From CALLPQ01 sp039819545 (lineage in GTDB: Bacteria > Pseudomonadota > Alphaproteobacteria > Caulobacterales > Parvularculaceae): DNA of 64,000 nucleotides. The stretch is taken from contig JBCBRS010000002.1 of NCBI GenBank assembly GCA_039819545.1, forward strand, positions 1-64,000, given 5' to 3'. The translations under genes were made by a program, and so were the position numbers. The notes under the pieces were generated by a model. It made no database searches. It was not told the DNA's origin and saw only the letters and a program-made list of their open reading frames with translations. Shown here one piece after another: positions 16,750-24,142 of this stretch (position 1 is its first letter; each line of letters begins with the position of its first letter).

Positions 16750-17561
16750 TAGGGCTTGCCCCGCGACTGACTGGTGGGCGCCGCATCGCCCTGCCCCGCC
16801 GGTGGTGCCAGCTTGGTGGTGGCCGGCGTCCTGCGCTGCACGCTATTGCCGCCTGCATCACCATCATAGATCTTCTTGATTTTCTTCGGCGCGAAACCAA
16901 GCCGGTAAAGACTGAGACAGACAAAATTACGCAAGACCCGCCTTGCATAGCCATCAGCGCGATAGCGAGCCGCAGAGGTGACCGCGCGCGCGGGCATAAT
17001 ACTGATCGTCTGACGCCCGAAACGCCGACGCAGACGGTCGATAATATCCACATCCTCAAACAGGGGTAACGACGCAAACCCGCCAATGGCGTCATAGTCC
17101 TCCCGGTGGATCAGCAACCCCTGATCACCGTAAGGGGCCTTAAAAAGACGGGTACGGACCATCGCACCGCCCGCCACCAGCGATGGGGCGATCCCCTCCT
17201 CATCAAAGGCGAGGGAGAAAACCCCGACGCGGTGCGCGCCGCCCGCCTGTCGGCTCGCCAGGTGACGGCGGATATCGCTCATCCAGCCGGGGCCGAGGCA
17301 AGTATCCCCATGGAGAAACAAAAGCCAGGTGCCCCGCGCTTGCACAGCCGCAGCCCGCATCTGCGCGCCGCGCCCCCGCGCGCCCTGCACCAGCGTCGCG
17401 CCCAACTCTTCGGCAATGGCGAGCGTTGCATCCGTGGAGCCAGCATCACTGACGATAACCTCGCGGATCAACCCATCAATCGCGCCCGGCACCAGAATTT
17501 TGAGGCAAGCGGGCAAGCGGGCCTGCGCATTCAAGGTTGGAATGATAACGGAAAGGGACAT
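16749..17561 (-). CDS. TIGR04283-type family 2 glycosyltransferase
   Basis: The 270-residue GT2 enzyme starts MSLSVIIPTLNAQARLPACL. The DAGSTD nucleotide-binding motif, LLFLHGDTCL (metal-binding HxD) and YGDQGLLIHREDYDAIGGF are all typical of the 'rSAM/selenodomain-associated transferase 2' family. The start at 17561 is preferred over an upstream in-frame codon because the conserved domain begins there. It is translated just before the DUF2064 gene and coupled to it. The C-terminal 40 residues form a Pro/Thr/Gln-rich tail not usual for the family. The acceptor is unknown. Confidence 0.88.
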   Translation of the reverse strand: MSLSVIIPTLNAQARLPACLKILVPGAIDGLIREVIVSDAGSTDATLAIAEELGATLVQGARGRGAQMRAAAVQARGTWLLFLHGDTCLGPGWMSDIRRHLASRQAGGAHRVGVFSLAFDEEGIAPSLVAGGAMVRTRLFKAPYGDQGLLIHREDYDAIGGFASLPLFEDVDIIDRLRRRFGRQTISIMPARAVTSAARYRADGYARRVLRNFVCLSLYRLGFAPKKIKKIYDGDAGGNSVQRRTPATTKLAPPAGQGDAAPTSQSRGKP

Positions 17562-17778
17562 GGAAAGAAGGTGGGCGAAACAAGTGGACAAAAAAGGGGC
17601 GCAAAACCAGAGGAATGGGCCGCGCACTTTTCACCCGCGACCGTCAATGGTTCTCGGTCTTGGCGCAATTGGTAGAGCGGCGCCAGTCAAATTGTCTTGA
17701 GGAGCTTTTTTCCAAGGCGGGCAATAATGGGGAAATTTTGTTCTTGTTTTGTTCGTTTTCCAAGATAGGGTAAAGCTT

Positions 17779-18939
17779 ATGCCTGATCATCCTGCCTCCA
17801 ACGCCCCGTCGGTACCACCGCAAATGAGCGCGCATAAACCCAATCAGCTGCGTGGCCGCGCCAGCAAGACCAATCGCGCAAGCCGTTATAATCAGCTGCA
17901 GAGCGAGCCAGTCGACGATGGCTGGAATAGCGAGGCCAGTGAAGAGTTTGAAAGCCAGCGCGCGATCATCACCGACGTCACGTTCGAAAACCCGCGCACG
18001 ATTATCAACAAGGTCAACAGCCCCTATGTGGCCTTTGACAGGTCGATCAATCCCTATCGCGGGTGTGAGCACGGGTGCATCTATTGCTTTGCTCGGCCGA
18101 CCCACGCCCACTACGGGCTCTCTCCTGGCTTGGATTTTGAGACCAAACTCTTCGCCAAGCCCCAGGCCGCGACGCTCTTGCGGCGGGAGTTACGAAAGCC
18201 CCGCTACCAGCCGCGCACAATTGCCATCGGCACAAACACTGACCCCTATCAGCCTCTTGAAAAGCGCCACAGGATTATGCGCCAGGTGCTTGAAGTTCTT
18301 CAGGAATTTCAACATCCCGTATCGGTCCTGACGAAGTCGGCGATGATCACCCGCGATATTGATATTCTGGGACCCATGGGCGCACGACGACTTGCCAAAT
18401 GCATGATGTCGGTGACGACGCTGGACCCGAAACTTGCGCGGCATATGGAACCGCGAGCGTCATCACCGGCAAGACGGCTTGGTGCCATTCGCCAGTTGAC
18501 GGAGGCGGGTATGAGCGTGGGGGTCATGACCTCCCCCATGATCCCGGGCCTGAATGACCATGAGCTTGAAGAACTGTTAGACAAGGCGAAAGAAGCCGGA
18601 GCCACTTTTGCTGGCTTTACGATTATCCGCCTGCCGCTAGAGGTCTCAGACCTTTTTCGCGAATGGCTGGAGGCAACCTATCCGGACCGCGCAAAGCGCG
18701 TGCTGGGGCATATCCGGGATATGAATGGCGGCAAACTCTATGACCCGAAATGGTCTCGCGCCGCTCAACCGCGCAGTCCCTACGCCAAGCTTCTAACGGC
18801 CCGGTTTGAAACTGCTTTGCGTCGAACCGGGCTGACCGCGATGCACCCGGCGCTAACGACGGAGCATTTTCGCCCTGACGCTGGCACGACGAAACCCGCC
18901 TGCACGCAACTCGCCCTTGATTTTGACCCGGAGAAATAA
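17779..18939 (+). CDS. PA0069-family radical SAM protein
   Basis: The 386-residue iron-sulfur enzyme has its radical SAM motif as C96-x3-C100-x2-C103 in YRGCEHGCIYC. Spore-photoproduct-lyase-like context is visible: VNSPYVAFDRSINPYRG before, and IAIGTNTDPYQPLEK after. The function of this family is unknown. Its position just upstream of rnhB and ccrM is a recurring alphaproteobacterial arrangement. The ATG at 17779 was taken as start; an upstream TTG (17749) is in frame but has no advantage. Confidence 0.9.
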   Translation: MPDHPASNAPSVPPQMSAHKPNQLRGRASKTNRASRYNQLQSEPVDDGWNSEASEEFESQRAIITDVTFENPRTIINKVNSPYVAFDRSINPYRGCEHGCIYCFARPTHAHYGLSPGLDFETKLFAKPQAATLLRRELRKPRYQPRTIAIGTNTDPYQPLEKRHRIMRQVLEVLQEFQHPVSVLTKSAMITRDIDILGPMGARRLAKCMMSVTTLDPKLARHMEPRASSPARRLGAIRQLTEAGMSVGVMTSPMIPGLNDHELEELLDKAKEAGATFAGFTIIRLPLEVSDLFREWLEATYPDRAKRVLGHIRDMNGGKLYDPKWSRAAQPRSPYAKLLTARFETALRRTGLTAMHPALTTEHFRPDAGTTKPACTQLALDFDPEK

Positions 18940-18956
18940 AGATGGTTACTGAAAGG

Positions 18957-18971
18957 TTAATAGCTTATTAC
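18957..18971 (+). promoter_or_regulatory. Weak CtrA-like half-match upstream of rnhB
   Basis: TTAATAGCTTATTAC fits TTAA-N7-TTAC, one base off the CtrA consensus core TTAA-N7-TTAA. It lies 114 bp before the rnhB start and just after the radical SAM gene. A single imperfect match could be chance. Confidence 0.25.
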
Positions 18972-19084
18972 TGGACAGTCGCCACGGCCTTGGCGTCTCG
19001 CGTCACGGCCTGCCTGCGAACCATCATTCGGCTATCGCTTGCAACGCGGCACCTTTTGTCCGTACCCCTCTTTTGGCGCTCCCT

Positions 19085-19756
19085 ATGTCCTCTCGCCCGA
19101 AAGCCCAAACGCGGCACCCGACGCGGCACCAGACGCGGCATCAGCCGGACTTTGCCCTTGAAGGTCAATTCGACGGGCTGGTTGCTGGCGTTGATGAGGC
19201 CGGGCGAGGTCCGTGGGCAGGACCCGTGGTTGCTGCCGCGGTTATTCTCAATCCTAACTGTACGCCAGCGGGCATTCGCGATTCCAAAACGCTGAGCGAG
19301 CGGCGACGCCGCGACCTGTCAGCGGCCTTGTGGAAGACGGCGCGGATCGGCGTTGGCCAGGCAAGCGTTGACGAAATCGACCGACTGAATATTGGCCGCG
19401 CAACCATGCTGGCCATGACCCGGTCGGTTGCAAACCTGCCCGTCCCGCCCAGCACGTGTCTAATTGACGGCAAACATGCCCCGCACCTGTCCTGCCCCGC
19501 CTACCCCGTCATCAAAGGTGACGGAAAGTCTCTTTCCATCGCGGCGGCATCGATCATTGCGAAAGTTGTCCGTGATCGGATGATGAAAGAGCTCTCGGTA
19601 GAGTATCCATGGTATGCGTGGGAGAAAAACAAGGGCTATGGCGTGCGTGAACATCGCGACGGTCTGGAACGCTACGGCGTAACACCGCATCACCGCCGAT
19701 CCTTTGCGCCGATTCAGGATTTATTGATCGATCCTCCCCTTGCGAGCCTTTGCTAG
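19085..19756 (+). CDS. rnhB: Ribonuclease HII
   Basis: This enzyme cleaves the RNA strand of RNA-DNA hybrids and removes misincorporated ribonucleotides. The 223-residue protein has VAGVDEAGRGPWAGPVVAAA (catalytic Asp-Glu), DSKTLSERRR, and IAAASIIAKVVRDRMM. The region before residue 25 is a short repetitive basic stretch (HPTRHQTRHQ), encoded by an imperfect tandem repeat, so the true start is uncertain; the ATG at 19085 is used rather than an in-frame TTG at 19073. Its position immediately before ccrM is conserved in alphaproteobacteria. Confidence 0.95.
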   Translation: MSSRPKAQTRHPTRHQTRHQPDFALEGQFDGLVAGVDEAGRGPWAGPVVAAAVILNPNCTPAGIRDSKTLSERRRRDLSAALWKTARIGVGQASVDEIDRLNIGRATMLAMTRSVANLPVPPSTCLIDGKHAPHLSCPAYPVIKGDGKSLSIAAASIIAKVVRDRMMKELSVEYPWYAWEKNKGYGVREHRDGLERYGVTPHHRRSFAPIQDLLIDPPLASLC

Positions 19757-19793
19757 ACAAGGCGTTAATGACGGCTGTGGGGTCTGCACGGCG

Positions 19794-19810
19794 TTAACGA
19801 ACCATTAACC
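19794..19810 (+). promoter_or_regulatory. CtrA-binding box in the ccrM promoter
   Basis: TTAACGAACCATTAACC is an exact match to the full CtrA consensus TTAA-N7-TTAACC. It lies about 130 bp before the ccrM start codon. In Caulobacter, CtrA activates ccrM late in the cell cycle, so the site is where established knowledge predicts it. Confidence 0.85.
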
Positions 19811-19876
19811 TGTCAACGTCTCGCACCCCATAAAAATCATTTTCCGCTCGGAAAAACAAAATCGTCCTTGACCTGT

Positions 19877-19891
19877 GATTCGCCGGGATTC
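19877..19891 (+). promoter_or_regulatory. Pair of GANTC methylation sites in the ccrM leader
   Basis: Two GATTC sites (19877-19881 and 19887-19891) lie 10 bp apart, downstream of the CtrA box and 50-64 bp before the ccrM start. CcrM methylates GANTC. In Caulobacter the ccrM leader also carries GANTC sites whose methylation lowers transcription, so autoregulation is likely here. Confidence 0.7.
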
Positions 19892-19940
19892 ACAGTGTGC
19901 GTCCTGATCCTTTTTGATGACTGCCACCCGGTAAAGCACC

Positions 19941-21188
19941 ATGCCCCGCACGCCACAGAAAAAACCGAAAACCATAAAAGCCCGCCCCGCAAAAACGGCG
20001 AAGCCCGCGCCCGTAAAAAAGACGCGTGGTCGGACGAAACCGTCTGCAACACCGCTTTCCATTGAGGCGATGCGCGACACCATTATCAAGGGCGACTGTC
20101 TCACCACCATGAAACGCCTGCCCGATGAGAGTGTAGATCTTGTCTTTGCTGATCCCCCCTACAACCTGCAGCTGCGCGGTGACCTGTCGCGTCCTGACAA
20201 TAGCCGTGTGGACGGTGTTGATGACGAGTGGGACAAATTTGCATCGTTTACGGATTATGACCGCTTTACCACGCAATGGCTTACCGAGGCTCGGCGAATC
20301 CTCAAACCAAATGGTGCCCTTTGGGTTATCGGGTCCTATCACAATATTTTTCGCGTCGGCAGCGCGCTGCAGGACGCAGGCTTCTGGATTCTCAACGACA
20401 TCATCTGGCGCAAGACAAACCCCATGCCGAATTTCCGGGGCACACGGTTTACCAACGCCCACGAAACCCTGATTTGGGCGGCAAAATCAGCGGATGCGAA
20501 ATATACGTTCAATTACACGTCGCTGAAGGCCATGAATGATGATCTGCAGATGCGCTCCGACTGGGAACTCCCCATTTGTACGGGTAAGGAGCGTCTGGTG
20601 GGGTCGGACGGGGTAAAAACTCACCCCACGCAGAAGCCCGAAGCGCTCCTTTATCGACTTCTGCTTGCCACAACCCATCCGGGCGATCTTGTGGTTGACC
20701 CGTTTTTTGGCTCAGGCACCACGGGCGCAGCGGCAAAGCGGCTTGGCCGCCATTTTATCGGGCTTGAAGAAAGTGACGATTACATCAAGGCAGCGCGTAC
20801 CCGTATTGATGCGGTAATGCCAATTGATGCCAGTGATCTTGAGGTCGCACCATCGCGGCGCGCAGCCCCGCGGGTGCCTTTCGGTACGGTGGTGGAGCGC
20901 GGCCTTTTGCAGCCAGGTGAACGGCTTTTTACAAAAAACAGGAAGGTCGAGGCTCATATCAAGGCCGACGGGTCGCTAAAGGTAAAAACCGCAGACGGAA
21001 ATACCGTACAAGGATCAATCCACAAAACGGGCGCCCGGGTGCAAAATGCCGAAAGCTGTAATGGCTGGATGTTCTGGCATTTTGAAGAGCAAACGGGCCT
21101 CAAGCCCATCAACTTCCTGCGCGAAAAAATCCGCACCGAACAAGCGCCCAAACTGGCTGCAAGGCTCGCTCGCAAAAAAGTTAGCTAA
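19941..21188 (+). CDS. ccrM: Cell-cycle-regulated DNA adenine methyltransferase (GANTC)
   Basis: This orphan beta-class N6-adenine methyltransferase modifies GANTC after replication. The 415-residue protein has the catalytic DPPY at residues 71-74 (FADPPYNLQLRGDLSRPDNS) and the SAM-binding FFGSGTTGAAAKRLGRHFIG near residue 253. The roughly 80-residue C-terminal extension distinguishes CcrM from restriction-type relatives (GSIHKTGARVQNAESCNGW, FLREKIR). Residues 1-43 are a Lys/Pro/Ala-rich basic extension not usual in the family. An in-frame ATG at 20070 would remove it, but neither start has a strong ribosome site. No restriction enzyme lies nearby. Confidence 0.95.
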   Translation: MPRTPQKKPKTIKARPAKTAKPAPVKKTRGRTKPSATPLSIEAMRDTIIKGDCLTTMKRLPDESVDLVFADPPYNLQLRGDLSRPDNSRVDGVDDEWDKFASFTDYDRFTTQWLTEARRILKPNGALWVIGSYHNIFRVGSALQDAGFWILNDIIWRKTNPMPNFRGTRFTNAHETLIWAAKSADAKYTFNYTSLKAMNDDLQMRSDWELPICTGKERLVGSDGVKTHPTQKPEALLYRLLLATTHPGDLVVDPFFGSGTTGAAAKRLGRHFIGLEESDDYIKAARTRIDAVMPIDASDLEVAPSRRAAPRVPFGTVVERGLLQPGERLFTKNRKVEAHIKADGSLKVKTADGNTVQGSIHKTGARVQNAESCNGWMFWHFEEQTGLKPINFLREKIRTEQAPKLAARLARKKVS

Positions 21189-21212
21189 GGCCGGCAATGC
21201 TCTGTGGCTGGG

Positions 21213-22391
21213 CTACAGCCTGCTCTGTGCGAGATATAAATCCACCGCTTTTTTCATTACGGTCGGCAGGCCCTTCGCTCCCGGGTCCGCCCATTGTAGA
21301 CCGGCGGGCAATGCACTCTTGCCCCAATCAACCACCTGCACGGTCAGCTCCAAATGAAAATGGGTAAAGGTGTGGCGCACCCGTCCCACGGTTTGACCCT
21401 TGGCAAGACGGTTTTGCGCGCGCTTGTCCGCCTGCGCGATTGGCCCTGCGAGCGGTACTTGTTCTGCCTCAACAGTATCGCTTTGTTTACTTATATTTTC
21501 TTGCGGTGTTGACCAGTCACTACCCGGCAAGCCAAGCATCCCGCCAAGAAGACCGCGTTCCGGCCGTGTCTCCACAGCAATACGCCCGTGCGTACTAGAA
21601 ATAACGACCACAAAACCATGGCGCACAGGCTTTGGCTTTTTGGGCTGCTTTTTTGGATAGTCTGCCGCGTTCCCCGCCGCCCAGGCGGCGCAAGCCCCGC
21701 GCACCGGGCACTGTGAACAAAGGGGCGTTTTCGGTCTGCAAACGCTCGCGCCAAGGTCCATGAGTGCTTGCGCAAAACAGCCATGGCGCGCGTGCGGCCA
21801 ATAGCTTTGCGTCAACTGACGAAGAGCCGGTTTTGCACCGGGTAATGGCGCGTCATGGGCAAACAGCCGCGCAGTCACCCGCTCAATATTGCCATCTAGC
21901 ACAATCGCGCGCTCGTCAAACGCAATGGCAGCAATCGCCGCAGCCGTGTATGCACCTACCCCCGGCAGCGTGAGCAGCTTTTCCTCCGTATCCGGAAAAC
22001 GCCCATCAAACGTCTCCACAACTTGCTCTGCACAAGCATGCAGATTGCGCGCGCGCGCGTAATAGCCAAGACCAGCCCACGCCGCGAGAATATCTTCGCG
22101 CGGTGCACGCGCCATGTGGGCGACGGTGGGCCACCGGGCGAGAAATTCGTTAAAGCGCGGCGCGACGGTAGCAACCGTTGTCTGCTGCAACATGATTTCC
22201 GACAACCACACCCGGTAGGGGTCTGGCCTAACACCGGACAAACGCGCGGCAGGCGCCACCCGCCAGGGCAAGACCCGGGCATGGTGGTCATACCAATTGA
22301 GGAGCGCCGGGGCGATCTGCGCGCGCGACAGCGGATCTGCGACGGGCGCGTCGGTATCGGGCGATAAATCGAGGGCAGTTTGGTGAGCCAT
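21213..22391 (-). CDS. mutY: A/G-specific adenine DNA glycosylase
   Basis: This base-excision repair enzyme removes adenine mispaired with 8-oxoguanine. The 392-residue protein has VWLSEIMLQQTTVATVAPRF (catalytic Glu), the helix-hairpin-helix LPGVGAYTAAAIAAIAF, the catalytic Asp in VLDGNIERV, and a [4Fe-4S] cluster C-x6-C-x2-C-x5-C (CRPKTPLCSQCPVRGAC). A Nudix-like C-terminal 8-oxoG-recognition domain follows. The start MAHQTALDL at 22391 is chosen; longer in-frame starts run across the divergent promoter region. It is convergent with ccrM (24 bp) and divergent from the DUF721 gene. Confidence 0.95.
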   Translation of the reverse strand: MAHQTALDLSPDTDAPVADPLSRAQIAPALLNWYDHHARVLPWRVAPAARLSGVRPDPYRVWLSEIMLQQTTVATVAPRFNEFLARWPTVAHMARAPREDILAAWAGLGYYARARNLHACAEQVVETFDGRFPDTEEKLLTLPGVGAYTAAAIAAIAFDERAIVLDGNIERVTARLFAHDAPLPGAKPALRQLTQSYWPHARHGCFAQALMDLGASVCRPKTPLCSQCPVRGACAAWAAGNAADYPKKQPKKPKPVRHGFVVVISSTHGRIAVETRPERGLLGGMLGLPGSDWSTPQENISKQSDTVEAEQVPLAGPIAQADKRAQNRLAKGQTVGRVRHTFTHFHLELTVQVVDWGKSALPAGLQWADPGAKGLPTVMKKAVDLYLAQSRL

Positions 22392-22489
22392 TACCGTCTG
22401 TGCTATCGACCCCCCATGAAAATGAAAAGAGGACGCGTGCGCACGCGCATTGATTGCGTGGCTGGTGCACCCTTCAGGACCTTGCATTG

Positions 22490-22924
22490 ATGGCAACGAG
22501 AGCTCAACGCCGTGCGGCGCCCTCACTGGGGAATTATTCAAACCGCATTGTGCGCGGCCTTGCGCAGACCACCCACTATATGGACCCGGGCCTTGCCGAA
22601 CGCTGGACCGAGATGGTTGGCCCCGAATTAGCCGCCCTTTGCCGACCGGGGCGACTTACCGGCAGCCCCGGCAGCGGGCGCAGCCTCGAAGTGATTGTGT
22701 CCAACGGCGCCGCCGCCACCCGCGTCACACTCCACCAAACCGATATTGTTGCCGCCGCCAACCGGGTTTTAGGGCCCAGCCAGGTGGCGCGCCTCACCAT
22801 CCGCCAGAACACCAGTACCAGCGCGGATACGAACACGGGCGCAAACAAAGCCTCGCCCGCGCGAACAGACAGTGGGGGCGCCGCAAAACTGGCCGGTGTT
22901 CTTGATCGGTTTCGCCGGTCTTGA
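22490..22924 (+). CDS. DUF721 (DciA-like) protein
   Basis: The 144-residue protein has the DUF721 pattern: an N-terminal helical segment followed by LAERWTEMVGPELAALCRPG and SLEVIVSNGAAATRVTLHQT, ending in a polar, low-complexity region with the helix KLAGVLDRFRR. Some DUF721 proteins (DciA) load the replicative helicase, but this branch, next to mutY and a DsbA-like gene, is only annotated by domain. The start MATRAQRRAAP was chosen because it gives the expected N-terminus. It is followed by the dsbA-like gene on the same strand, 134 bp downstream. Confidence 0.85.
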   Translation: MATRAQRRAAPSLGNYSNRIVRGLAQTTHYMDPGLAERWTEMVGPELAALCRPGRLTGSPGSGRSLEVIVSNGAAATRVTLHQTDIVAAANRVLGPSQVARLTIRQNTSTSADTNTGANKASPARTDSGGAAKLAGVLDRFRRS

Positions 22925-23058
22925 TCCACCCCACATGCGCGCGGCCACGAGGCGGCGTGACAGCCGCGATGGTGCAGGATATAAGGACGATGAAAGTCAT
23001 TGGCGCGAGGATGTGCCGCCGCCACAACCCGTTCAATCGTTCAATCAAGGTCGTCGTT

Positions 23059-23817
23059 ATGAAACTGAATGCGTTCCCCTTCGCTGCCATGGCTGGTCTC
23101 GGACTTTTCATCGCCGGGTGCAGCGGCGCCGAAACCAAGGCGGCGGACCCTGCCAACGGTTCGGACCAAAATGCAGCCCTTGAAGCAGACCGCGCCCGCG
23201 ACGGCGCCCTTGGCGATATGGTCCTTGGCAATCCCGACGCCAAAGTGACCCTCATCGAATATGCGTCATTTACCTGTGGTCACTGCAAAGGCTTCCATGA
23301 AACAGTCCTGCCCGGTTTGAAGGAACGGTTTGTGGAAACCGGCCAAGTCAAATTCATTTTCCGGGAAATGCCCACCGATCCGCAACAACTTTCCTATATC
23401 GCCTCGGTCCTCGCACGCTGTGCCGCCGACCGGGGCGGCGACGCGGCATTCTTCGCCGTCGCCGACGGGCTCTTCGCAAATCAGCGCCAATGGGCTTTTG
23501 GCAATGAGCCAAAACTCGAACTGCTCAAAATCACCAACCAGGTTGGGATGGACGAAGCGGCAATCGATACCTGTCTCCAGCGCCAGGAAATTGTTGACGT
23601 TATCAATGCCAATGTGACCGAGGCATCCGAGCGATTTGAAGTGCGCGGCACACCAAGCTTTGTGCTTAATGACGAGAAGCTAAACCCTGCCAATCTGAAC
23701 GAGGCGCTAACCGCAGCCGTGGAAGCCGCGGGTGGCACCGTTCCGGCTGACCCCGCCGACAGCGACGCATCAGATAAAGAGCTCAAGACTGACCCCACCG
23801 ATGAGACCGGCGACTAA
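23059..23817 (+). CDS. DsbA-like thiol:disulfide oxidoreductase lipoprotein
   Basis: The 252-residue periplasmic thioredoxin-fold protein begins with a lipoprotein signal (MKLNAFPFAAMAGLGLFIAG) ending in Cys21. The active site is C73-G-H-C76 in YASFTCGHCKGF, and the cis-Pro loop is RGTPSFVLN. It probably introduces or isomerises disulfides in exported proteins while tethered to the membrane. The ATG at 23059 has AAGG upstream and gives the signal peptide; longer in-frame starts do not. The tail (residues about 228-252) is acidic. A terminator follows directly. Its location between DUF721 and smc is typical for alphaproteobacteria. Confidence 0.93.
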   Translation: MKLNAFPFAAMAGLGLFIAGCSGAETKAADPANGSDQNAALEADRARDGALGDMVLGNPDAKVTLIEYASFTCGHCKGFHETVLPGLKERFVETGQVKFIFREMPTDPQQLSYIASVLARCAADRGGDAAFFAVADGLFANQRQWAFGNEPKLELLKITNQVGMDEAAIDTCLQRQEIVDVINANVTEASERFEVRGTPSFVLNDEKLNPANLNEALTAAVEAAGGTVPADPADSDASDKELKTDPTDETGD

Positions 23818-23841
23818 ACCGCTGTTCCAAACCGTTGGGGA

Positions 23842-23883
23842 AAAAAAGCCGAGGGGCCCACACGAGGGGCACTCGGCTTTTTT
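23842..23883. terminator. Intrinsic terminator after the dsbA-like gene
   Basis: The stem AAAAAAGCCGAG (23842-23853) pairs with CTCGGCTTTTTT (23872-23883) around an 18-nt loop. The T-run on the plus strand fits termination of the dsbA-like transcript; the A-run makes it symmetrical and potentially bidirectional. Confidence 0.85.
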
Positions 23884-24012
23884 CTTGGTCATTTGGCAGA
23901 ATCGGCAAGACATATGCCATCACTATCGATGCCGGGTTTGGTGAAAGCGGCCTCAGGATACGCGGCTCTATATACCTGTTTTTGAATGCTTTTTCTCTAA
24001 ACCCCGGATATT

Positions 24013-24041
24013 TTGTTAACGGCACCTTGGTGGGGTAGACT
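24013..24041 (+). promoter_or_regulatory. Possible sigma-70-type promoter of smc
   Basis: TTGTTA (24013-24018) and TAGACT (24036-24041) are separated by 17 bp and lie about 100 bp upstream of the smc start, after the terminator. The spacing is ideal and each hexamer is partly consensus. Judged by eye only. Confidence 0.35.
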
Positions 24042-24142
24042 ATTGATGCTGAGCCACGGCGAGCGCCACTGCGCGACGTAAGGGGTCTTTGTCCGCTCTT
24101 CGCATACGCCAGTCTGGCCGCCAGCCATTTCGGGAAAAACGC

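Noticed and set aside
17650..17700. tRNA-like segment (TTGGCGCAATTGGTAGAGCG) upstream of the radical SAM gene
   Set aside because: It resembles a D arm, but there is no matching acceptor stem, anticodon arm or T arm (no GGTTCGA), so it is not a tRNA gene; at most a decayed fragment or chance.
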